From the IMG/VR virus record IMGVR_UViG_3300005265_000013, positions 1 to 40,973 of that record: a stretch of DNA of 40,973 nucleotides; one strand, given 5' to 3'. The notes under the pieces were generated by a model. That model made no database searches. It saw only the letters and a program-made list of their open reading frames with translations, and was not told the origin of the DNA. This stretch comes from a virus. The position numbers and the translations under genes were made by a program. This document shows, piece after piece, positions 5,825 to 11,862 of this stretch. Positions within the stretch are counted from its first letter, which is position 1. Each line of letters opens with the position of its first letter.

Positions 5825-6196
5825 CTACTTATATAAATTCTCCAGCTTATATCTAATTCCCAATTCCTCCGCTCTTTGATATTTCTTTGTTCTCATTAGA
5901 CTGCCAATCCATTCTCCCCTTTTAATTTTGGGATGAGAAGTCTTAAAAGCATTCTTCCAAGAGTAGCCCAAGTATTTTTCGGCCACTCTATTTATTCTCT
6001 CTTGAGCTTCTGGGTATCTGTGCCAATAAAAGCCAACTGCCAAGGGTCTCATCTTTGCGGCCATCGCATTTTTAATTTCGGCCAAACTAAATCCTTCGGC
6101 CAGCCAGTTTTTCTCATTCTCTTTAATCTGAGCCAACATTTCGGCCTCGGTCATTGTGGCTTTTAAATTTATAGGTCTTCCTCTTAATGTGTTCAT
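5825..6196 (-). CDS. Hypothetical protein, helical
   Basis: A 123-residue protein, largely helical, with an Ala/Glu-rich first half (TEAEMLAQIKENEKNWLAEGF) and a basic second half with RINRVAEKYLGYSW. It may be a small DNA-binding or regulatory protein but no motif proves it. The ATG at 6196 has no Shine-Dalgarno site; a strong hairpin ends 15 nt upstream instead. An internal ATG at 6151 is possible but also lacks a site. Confidence 0.6.
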   Translation of the reverse strand: MNTLRGRPINLKATMTEAEMLAQIKENEKNWLAEGFSLAEIKNAMAAKMRPLAVGFYWHRYPEAQERINRVAEKYLGYSWKNAFKTSHPKIKRGEWIGSLMRTKKYQRAEELGIRYKLENLYK

Positions 6197-6211
6197 AGTT
6201 TAAGGCCTCAT

Positions 6212-6252
6212 CCGTGGGGGCTTGGAGGCTTTGCCAAGCCAAACCCACACGG
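6212..6252 (-). other. Intergenic hairpin with conserved flanks, copy 1
   Basis: A 14-bp interrupted stem: CCGTG/CACGG, GGG/CCC and GCTTGG/CCAAGC. On the minus strand it starts just after the stop codon of 6260..6550, whose end reads TTGAGGCTT, and is followed by GAGGCCTTAAAC. The same flanking words surround the hairpin at 6599-6629. Confidence 0.6.
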
Positions 6253-6259
6253 TCAAGCC

Positions 6260-6550
6260 TCAATAAGCAATTATGACTTGCTCTCCCGCCTTGCCTAACC
6301 AGCAATCATCCCGAAGCTCTATAGCATAAACTTGCCGTCCACCAAGAGTGTCTGATAAAAATTGTCTTAATGGCAATCTTTCCCTAAACCAAACAAACAG
6401 AGCGTTCCTTCCGTGCTTTTTCCATTCCCAGCCTTGAGTTACGCCATAGCCTCTTTTAACAATACGATGTTGGTAAGTGCTGGGGTCAGTTAGCCATAAG
6501 GCAATTTTAATTAACTCGGTGTTATCATTTACTAAAAAGATTTTTTTCAT
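6260..6550 (-). CDS. Hypothetical early protein
   Basis: A 96-residue protein, rather basic and aromatic (GVTQGWEWKKHGRNALFVWFRERL), ending GGRQVYAIELRDDCWLGKAGEQVIIAY. Mixed alpha/beta is likely. A consensus AAAGGAGGTG site lies about 8 nt before the ATG. It is the third gene of the operon and lies between two hairpins. Function is unknown. Confidence 0.65.
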   Translation of the reverse strand: MKKIFLVNDNTELIKIALWLTDPSTYQHRIVKRGYGVTQGWEWKKHGRNALFVWFRERLPLRQFLSDTLGGRQVYAIELRDDCWLGKAGEQVIIAY

Positions 6551-6598
6551 TCTTTTTTCACCTCCTTTCTTTTTGGTTTTTGATGTTTAAAGCCTTAT

Positions 6599-6629
6599 CT
6601 CTATCCCCGAGTTTTGCTCAGGGATAGAG
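6599..6629 (-). other. Intergenic hairpin with conserved flanks, copy 2
   Basis: CTCTATCCC (6599-6607) pairs with GGGATAGAG (6621-6629), extended after one mismatch by GAG/CTC with a TTTTG loop. On the minus strand it follows the stop codon of 6637..6798 (TTGAGGCTT) and precedes AAGGCTTTAAAC. No T-run follows, so it is not an obvious intrinsic terminator. Confidence 0.65.
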
Positions 6630-6636
6630 TAAAGCC

Positions 6637-6798
6637 TCAATGATTCGGGACAAGTTCATTGTCTATCAAGGTACTGATAGTCTCAAACTTGCCCGTCTGG
6701 ATGATAGCTTTTGTGGCTATCTCCTCACATTTCCTCAAGAGTGCCTCTGTCATTCGCTGACCGTCAGTTCGTTTAATACGAATAGCGATGACTTTCAT
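6637..6798 (-). CDS. Small hypothetical early protein
   Basis: A 53-residue protein (MKVIAIRIKRTDGQR, then a helical MTEALLRKCEEIATKAI segment). The beta-strand-then-helices pattern is reminiscent of small ribbon-helix-helix-type regulators but too short and divergent to call. GGAGGTGAG precedes the ATG at 6798. It is the second gene of the operon and would be expressed immediately after the leaderless first gene. Confidence 0.6.
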   Translation of the reverse strand: MKVIAIRIKRTDGQRMTEALLRKCEEIATKAIIQTGKFETISTLIDNELVPNH

Positions 6799-6825
6799 AT
6801 TTTCTCACCTCCTCTCTTTTTGGTT

Positions 6826-6984
6826 TTAAAGTGCTATAATTTTGCCGTGTTTTCTTATCTCTTCTTGAAGATAAATATCGTTCTCCTCTGCTCTTATTCT
6901 TTCCTCTTCTTCAATCTCTCTGAGTAGCCGATCAAGTCTGTGGGGTTGACTATAAAGCGTGTAGCTTCTTTCCTTCTCTCTCAT
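6826..6984 (-). CDS. First early gene, small Glu/Arg-rich protein, leaderless
   Basis: A 52-residue, highly charged protein (MREKERSYTLY, then LLREIEEEERIRAEE), probably one long helix or coiled coil. The ATG lies 9 nt after the -10 box of the promoter at 6994-7022, so there is no room for a ribosome binding site and the mRNA should be leaderless. As the promoter-proximal gene of the early operon it is a candidate regulator or host-interaction factor, but this is only by position. Confidence 0.6.
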   Translation of the reverse strand: MREKERSYTLYSQPHRLDRLLREIEEEERIRAEENDIYLQEEIRKHGKIIAL

Positions 6985-6993
6985 GTTGACCTA

Positions 6994-7022
6994 ACTATAC
7001 CATACTTTACGTAGTTTGTCAA
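6994..7022 (-). promoter_or_regulatory. Early promoter, minus strand
   Basis: TTGACA (7017-7022), 17-bp spacer, TATAGT (6994-6999) preceded by TGG. The ATG of 6826..6984 is 9 nt downstream. It is back-to-back with the rightward promoter at 7074-7102, with operator-like repeats between the two. Confidence 0.75.
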
Positions 7023-7033
7023 GGGGGGTTATT

Positions 7034-7072
7034 TAGTGTTTGGCCTTTTATATCAACACTATCTGTAGTGTT
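7034..7072. promoter_or_regulatory. Operator-like repeats TAGTGTT in the divergent control region
   Basis: TAGTGTT at 7034-7040, AACACTA at 7055-7061 and TAGTGTT at 7066-7072. The last two form a perfect 7-bp inverted repeat with a 4-bp spacer that ends one base before the -35 box of the rightward promoter. This is the usual place for a repressor or activator controlling a switch between left and right transcription. Confidence 0.55.
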
Positions 7073-7073
7073 C

Positions 7074-7102
7074 TTGACAATTTTCTCAAAGAATGTTAAT
7101 TT
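7074..7102 (+). promoter_or_regulatory. Rightward promoter before terminase small subunit
   Basis: TTGACA (7074-7079), 17-bp spacer, TAATTT (7097-7102). The ATG at 7110 is 7 nt downstream, so the mRNA is predicted to be leaderless. The -10 box is weaker than that of the opposing early promoter, in keeping with a regulated late promoter. Confidence 0.65.
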
Positions 7103-7109
7103 TAAAGCA

Positions 7110-7538
7110 ATGAAAAAGGGTAAAAAACTAACATTAAGACAAAAAAGATTTTTAAAAGCCTTGCCAAGTGCAAAAAGCGCTACAGAGGCCGCTATATTAG
7201 CTGGTTATTCCCCTAAATCAGCAAGAGAGACAGCATCAAGGTTATTAAACAAAAATCAACTAATTAAAGAAGAGCTAAAGAAATCCCTAAAAAAAGCTAA
7301 CATAACTTTAGATAACTTAGCTAAAGATTTAAGAATAGCTATAAGTAGTGGATTAGGTAAAAGGTCAACTAATACTGATAGTATAAGAGCTATAGAATTA
7401 GCTTATAAACTATTAGGAGCTATAGATAAAGCTAAAGATAACTATAGCTATAGTTATACTCTACAACTACATAGTAAATCTACAGAAGAGCTTAAGTATA
7501 TGTTAAAAGAGTTAAGAAATATTAAATATAATAAATAA
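7110..7538 (+). CDS. terS: Terminase small subunit
   Basis: A 142-residue protein. The N-terminal part (KKLTLRQKRFLKALP, ATEAAILAGYSPKSARETASRLL) is the helix-turn-helix DNA-recognition domain of the terminase_2-type small subunit, which marks packaging sites and hands DNA to the large subunit. A Lys/Glu-rich oligomerisation region follows. The ATG at 7110 is chosen over the one at 7068, which lies upstream of the promoter's -35 box. The last codons run into a 94-bp stretch of only A and T; removing the insert between its flanking repeats would extend the protein by 24 Lys-rich residues. Confidence 0.85.
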   Translation: MKKGKKLTLRQKRFLKALPSAKSATEAAILAGYSPKSARETASRLLNKNQLIKEELKKSLKKANITLDNLAKDLRIAISSGLGKRSTNTDSIRAIELAYKLLGAIDKAKDNYSYSYTLQLHSKSTEELKYMLKELRNIKYNK

Positions 7539-7620
7539 TTATATTATATATTATATATTATATTATATATTATATATAATATATTATATAATAAATTATA
7601 AGAGTTAAGACAAAAGCAAA
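7507..7620. repeat. 94-bp pure A/T run between 11-bp direct repeats
   Basis: Bases 7517-7610 contain no G or C and are built of TATA/ATAT palindromic units. AAGAGTTAAGA occurs at both edges (7507-7517 and 7610-7620), 103 bp apart. It overlaps the end of the small terminase gene. It could be an insertion, an easily melted element, or part of a packaging or replication site. Confidence 0.6.
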
Positions 7621-7885
7621 AGATAAGAGCAAAAGTTTTAAAAAAAAGTAAAAAAGCATTTTTGAAAATTGAAGCTAAAACTTGATAAATAGGGGTAGGG
7701 ATGTGTAGGTATACATCTAAGGGTTAGAAAAGCCGTTAGAGAGGGTCTAAGAAGCCTTAGCGTTCATTTTTCCAAAGGGTTGGCAAAAGAATAAATGATA
7801 CCACCCGCTGGGAAATTTTGAAATTAAAGGCTACACCTCTCTCTAATCGCTAATATATTTTTAAAACTTTATATCCTATAGCATT
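7539..7885. other. Gene-free interval after terS
   Basis: No coding region was found in these 347 bases. The first 70 bases belong to the A/T run; the rest has normal composition. TTAGAGAGGG at about 7736 can pair at long range with CCTCTCTCTAA near 7838. Its place between small and large terminase genes would fit a cos or pac site, but no site can be identified by sequence alone. Confidence 0.4.
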
Positions 7886-8206
7886 ATGGAGAGAATTAGC
7901 ATTACTGAGTTTTTAAGAAACTATACTAGATACATTCCTTTGCCTAAAGAGGGGTTGGTCATTACTAGGGTTATGGGGAAGAATAAGTTTGCTAAGCCCG
8001 AGGATTGGGCTCTTTTGATACCCTGTCCTGCTGATATAGAGCTAGCAAAATCCGCTTATCGTTTTGAAAAAAGAGTGGAGAAAGGAGAAATACCAAAAGC
8101 TGAGGCTATCCCTTATGAAGACTATAACACCTTTGAAGAGTTTTTTGTGAAAGACAATAAAGATTTTTTCCCTGAAGAGAAAAGAGAGGAAGTGGGTGAA
8201 ATCTAA
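7886..8206 (+). CDS. Hypothetical protein between terminase subunits
   Basis: A 106-residue acidic protein. Its start (MERISITEFLRNYTRYIPLPKEGLVITRV) faintly resembles the Phd/antitoxin opening, in which a short strand and helix precede a strand ending ITR; the resemblance is too weak for a call. The C-terminus is rich in Asp/Glu/Phe. A weak TATCCT box ends 8 nt before the ATG, with no clear -35 box or Shine-Dalgarno site. It shares one base with the next start. Confidence 0.65.
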   Translation: MERISITEFLRNYTRYIPLPKEGLVITRVMGKNKFAKPEDWALLIPCPADIELAKSAYRFEKRVEKGEIPKAEAIPYEDYNTFEEFFVKDNKDFFPEEKREEVGEI

Positions 8207-8736
8207 TGGCGGTAGGCAAAACAAAACTTGAGCAAGAAAAGTTAAGAAAAAGAAAATTGGCTGAAACCTTGGAGGTAATTGAGGCTACTGGTCAAGAAAG
8301 CGAGAAAAAGGCAGCCAAATGGGTTATTGAAGTTGAAAAAGAAAGAGAAAAGAAAGAAGAAAAGGCAAAAGCAGAGTTAAAAGAAAAACTTTGGGGCTCA
8401 AGAAGAAAAAAGATTTTCTACAATAAAACGCTTTTAAATTTTTTCAAAAAACGGCTTAGGACTATTGACTGGCCGCTTCTTTACAAGTATAAAGTTTCCT
8501 CTAACGAAAAGGGGATTGAAATAGAGGTTATCACTCCGCAGGGAGTTAAATATGCTAAAGGCATTAAAACAGTTGGAGAGCCTGAATATGACCTCTATGG
8601 GGCTTTCATTTTAGCCCTTCAGACAGAAAACCTTTTGGATAAGCTCGAACACCGCCTTGCTTATCAGAGGACAAAAAGCGGAATTATTTTGCCCAACAAG
8701 AAAGAATCAGAAAAATGGACGAAAAAGAGGCTCTAA
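8206..8736 (+). CDS. Hypothetical coiled-coil protein before large terminase
   Basis: A 176-residue protein. Residues about 5-65 are almost all Lys/Glu/Ala/Leu, forming a long helix or coiled coil. The remainder looks like a small mixed domain (FFKKRLRTIDWPLLYKYKVSS, IEIEVITPQGVKYAKG). It overlaps the large-terminase start by 22 nt. A packaging or head-assembly accessory role is suggested by location only. Confidence 0.65.
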   Translation: MAVGKTKLEQEKLRKRKLAETLEVIEATGQESEKKAAKWVIEVEKEREKKEEKAKAELKEKLWGSRRKKIFYNKTLLNFFKKRLRTIDWPLLYKYKVSSNEKGIEIEVITPQGVKYAKGIKTVGEPEYDLYGAFILALQTENLLDKLEHRLAYQRTKSGIILPNKKESEKWTKKRL

Positions 8737-11700
8737 TTAAAGAACTTTTGATTTTAAAAGAACTAAAGGCAAGAGAGTGTCTTGATGACCTTTACCTTTT
8801 CAACAAGTATGTGATGAAGTGGCCTGACATTTCTTGGATTCCCCATAAAAAACTTTGCGACTTTGTCTGTTATCATAAGAAACAAAAACAGCTTATCCTT
8901 CTCCCACGGGGACATTTAAAGACCTCAATGATTACAATCGGCTACACCTGTCAGCAGATTGCCAAAAATCCCCATATTCGTGTTCTTTTGGCAAATGCCA
9001 CTCACGAAATGGCCTGCTCCTTTTTAAGGCAAATTAAGGCAATTTTTCAAAAAAACGAAGCCTTTAGATTTTTCTATGGAGACTTTGCTCAAAACGCAGA
9101 AAAATGGACAGAGACCATGGTTACGATTTCAAAGGGCGAAAGGTCTTTTGAAAAAAAAGAGCCAACAGTAACCGCTTATGGAATTGGAGGAAACCTTGTT
9201 TCTCAGCACTATGACTTAATTATCCTTGATGACGTTGTCAATAGAGAAAATTCCTCCACCAAAGAGCAGATTGATAAAGTAATTCTGCTTTACAAAGACA
9301 TTTTAGACCTTTTAGAGCCAGATGGCCACCTAATTGTGATCGGCTGTTTAGTTGCGGGGACGAAGATTTTAATGGCTGATGGAACGTTAAAAGATATAGA
9401 GAAAATTAAAGTTGGTGAGAAGGTGGTTTCCTACGGGTCAATAGAGACAGTTGAGGCGGTTATTCCCCAAGGCAAGGCAAAAGTTTATGAGCTGAAAACA
9501 AGAAATCATACAATCAGGGCAACTGCTAATCATCCCTTTTTGACTAAAGACGGGTTTAAGAGGCTTGATAATCTAAAAAGGGGAGATAAAGTAAGGATTT
9601 ATCGTTACAGCTCTTTAAGGAAATTAAGAGGTAAATTTTCGGAAGATGATATGTGGATATTAGGATTTATGCTCGGTGATGGGTGGATAACAGAAAATCC
9701 TGATAAAAAATATGGCTCTATGCGGCTGATTACCTGCTTTGCTAAAGGGGTTCATAAGGAGACTAACGAAACTGCCCTAAGAATTTTAGGAAGATTTGGC
9801 AAATTCAAAGAAACAAAAGGAGGGTATTATCGGACAGAAAATATTGCTGTTGGAAGATATTTAAGAAGATTGGGATTTAAGGGAAAGGCAAAGACAAAAA
9901 GAATTCCTAAATATGTTTTCGGATTGTCTGCCCGTTTAAGAGAGGCTTTTCTTAAAGGATTTTTGGCAGCAGATGGATATGAAAGTAATGGTCTGAGATG
10001 TGTGGAGTTAACAAATAGAGAATTGGTAAGGGATTTAAAGAATTTAGCTGAGTTGTGTGGTTATAAAGTTTCAAATATTCATTCAAGGACAAGACTTATT
10101 CAAGCTCCTTGTAGTCCAAAGCCAGTTCTATCAACAACTTATCAGATTAGCATTGGCAATCGAAAAAAGAGGATTAAATGGGATTGGGAAACGGTTGTTT
10201 CTATTAAATACGTAGGGAAAAAGGAAGTTTATGATTTGACTGTTTCTAACACTCATAACTTTGTTGCGGAGGGAATGGTTGTCCATAATACTCGCTGGCA
10301 CTTTAATGACCTGTATGGATGGATTTTAGACCCCCTTAATGGTGTAAGAGACGACTTTGAAATTTTAATTGGAAGGGCCTATTACGGAGAGTTTGGAAAA
10401 TCCGACAAAATTCTTTTTCCCAAAAAATTCAATTGGGATATCTTGAGAGAACTAAAAAGACAGAAGGGAAACTATGAATTCAATTGTACGCCTGCTGGCA
10501 CTCCAATTTTGATGGCCGATTGGTCTTTTAAGCCAATAGAGAAAGTAAAGAAAGGTGATTATGTTGTAGGATTTGTGAAGGGAAATTTAGAGCACAAACA
10601 CAGGTTGGTAAAAAGTAAAGTGTTACATACGATGAAAAGAAAAAATGATATTGTGTATGATTTGAAAATGGAGTCGGGAAGAAAAGTGGCTTGTACGTCA
10701 GACCATCGTTGGTATTCAGGAAGAGAAGACGGGACACATCGTTTGTATGTTGAACCGAAAAAGGGAAGAAAGTTAATGTTTGTTTGTCCGACAACAAATT
10801 CTGTTTCTCAAGAAGAGGAGAAACTTTGGGCTTATTTAGCAGGATTATTTGATGCTGATGGTTCTACAAAAAGCGGAGGTTGTTTCAACATTTCTCAAGG
10901 GATGGGAAATGAGGAAGTAGTCAATCGAATAAGGGAAGTTCTAAGAAAATTAAATATTCCTTTTACTGAAAAAGTAAGAAAAAGGAGAGTTAAAAAACCA
11001 GTTTTAACTTTTCATTTAAGGGGAGGGTTCGAGACTAAACTGAAACTATTGCGTTTGGGTAATCCTGCTAAAAAGAGCCAAATTATTAAAGACCTTTTTC
11101 GGAAAAGTAGTCGCTTTATAAAGAGCAAGGATAGGATTGTTGATATGAGGGCGAGAGAAAAGCCTGAAGTCACTTATGCTTTGGAAACAGAAACAGGGAA
11201 CTATATTGCTTGGGGCTATGCTTCCTCAAATTGTCAATATCTTAACAGGCCAGTAGACCCAGAGACAGCTGCTTTTAAGAGAAAATGGTTTAAATATTGG
11301 GATGAAGATATGATTAAGGGAAGACTTCTCCATAATTTTGTTACCATAGACCCTGCGATTGGTCTTACAAGAGAGTCTGATTATACTGTAATTCTTACAG
11401 TTTCTGTGGATATTTTTAACAACTGGTACATAAGAGAAATTGACAGAGGTCGTTATAATCCAAGACAACTAATTGAGAGAATTTTCTTAGCCGATGATAA
11501 ATGGAAGCCCCTAAAGATTGGTTTGGAACAGGTTGCTTTTCAGAAAACTTTGCAATATACTATAAACGACGAGATGAGGAGAAGAAATCATTTTCTTCCC
11601 ATCTTGGAGTTAAAACCTGGTACACAGAAATCTAAAGAAGATAGAATTAGGGGCTTGCAACCCCGTTATGAAACTGGTACAATCTATCACAACAAGTTTA

Positions 11701-11861
11701 TTGAGAACAATGATTGGTTAGAAGAAGAATTGACAAGATTTCCAAAAGGCAAGCATGATGATATAATAGATGCGTTATCATACATGCTACAAGTTGCTTT
11801 TCCGCCTAAGAGGAAAAAGCCAATAAGGGAAGGAAGAAAGAGTCGCCCTTATTTATACTAA
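8715..11861 (+). CDS. terL: Terminase large subunit interrupted by two inteins
   Basis: The 1048-residue precursor should splice to a 484-residue packaging motor (exteins 1-210, 526-590 and 840-1048). The ATPase has Walker A PRGHLKTS (residues 64-71) and Walker B LIILDD (168-173). The GTRWH coupling motif is restored only after removal of intein 1. The C-terminal RNase H-like nuclease has VTIDPA, the GLEQV glutamate and KHDDIIDALSY, which would cut DNA at packaging start and end. No frameshift is needed; the whole gene is one open frame. The spliced size is normal for the family. Confidence 0.95.
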   Translation: MDEKEALIKELLILKELKARECLDDLYLFNKYVMKWPDISWIPHKKLCDFVCYHKKQKQLILLPRGHLKTSMITIGYTCQQIAKNPHIRVLLANATHEMACSFLRQIKAIFQKNEAFRFFYGDFAQNAEKWTETMVTISKGERSFEKKEPTVTAYGIGGNLVSQHYDLIILDDVVNRENSSTKEQIDKVILLYKDILDLLEPDGHLIVIGCLVAGTKILMADGTLKDIEKIKVGEKVVSYGSIETVEAVIPQGKAKVYELKTRNHTIRATANHPFLTKDGFKRLDNLKRGDKVRIYRYSSLRKLRGKFSEDDMWILGFMLGDGWITENPDKKYGSMRLITCFAKGVHKETNETALRILGRFGKFKETKGGYYRTENIAVGRYLRRLGFKGKAKTKRIPKYVFGLSARLREAFLKGFLAADGYESNGLRCVELTNRELVRDLKNLAELCGYKVSNIHSRTRLIQAPCSPKPVLSTTYQISIGNRKKRIKWDWETVVSIKYVGKKEVYDLTVSNTHNFVAEGMVVHNTRWHFNDLYGWILDPLNGVRDDFEILIGRAYYGEFGKSDKILFPKKFNWDILRELKRQKGNYEFNCTPAGTPILMADWSFKPIEKVKKGDYVVGFVKGNLEHKHRLVKSKVLHTMKRKNDIVYDLKMESGRKVACTSDHRWYSGREDGTHRLYVEPKKGRKLMFVCPTTNSVSQEEEKLWAYLAGLFDADGSTKSGGCFNISQGMGNEEVVNRIREVLRKLNIPFTEKVRKRRVKKPVLTFHLRGGFETKLKLLRLGNPAKKSQIIKDLFRKSSRFIKSKDRIVDMRAREKPEVTYALETETGNYIAWGYASSNCQYLNRPVDPETAAFKRKWFKYWDEDMIKGRLLHNFVTIDPAIGLTRESDYTVILTVSVDIFNNWYIREIDRGRYNPRQLIERIFLADDKWKPLKIGLEQVAFQKTLQYTINDEMRRRNHFLPILELKPGTQKSKEDRIRGLQPRYETGTIYHNKFIENNDWLEEELTRFPKGKHDDIIDALSYMLQVAFPPKRKKPIREGRKSRPYLY
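9345..10289 (+). mobile_element. Intein 1 in TerL with LAGLIDADG homing endonuclease
   Basis: A 315-residue intein (residues 211-525 of the precursor). Block A is CLVAGTKILMADGT with the Cys1 nucleophile; block B is TANH; the endonuclease has two LAGLIDADG motifs (LGFMLGDGW and LKGFLAADGY); blocks F/G are VYDLTVSNTHNFVAEGMVVHN with the standard terminal His-Asn. The +1 residue is Thr. It sits between Gly and Thr of the conserved IGTRWH motor motif, so splicing is essential for function. Confidence 0.93.
10485..11231 (+). mobile_element. Intein 2 in TerL with single LAGLIDADG motif
   Basis: A 249-residue intein (precursor residues 591-839). It starts CTPAGTPILMADWSF, has block B TSDH, one clear LAGLIDADG motif (LAGLFDADGS) and the C-terminal block LETETGNYIAWGYASSN. 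The +1 residue is Cys. The penultimate residue is Ser, not the usual His. It interrupts the NYEFN-CQYLNRPVDPE junction, a conserved spot between motor and nuclease. Confidence 0.9.
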
Positions 11862-11862
11862 A

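Noticed and set aside
6640-6927. Plus-strand frame of 95 residues opposite the first early genes
   Set aside because: It is antisense to two well-signalled minus-strand genes (6637..6798, 6826..6984) and has hydrophobic shadow composition.
7886-8206. Phd-type antitoxin
   Set aside because: Only a short opening resembles it and no toxin gene follows; left as hypothetical.
8715-11861. Large terminase as a fusion with unrelated enzymes
   Set aside because: The two inserts have complete intein ends and splice to a normal 484-residue terminase.
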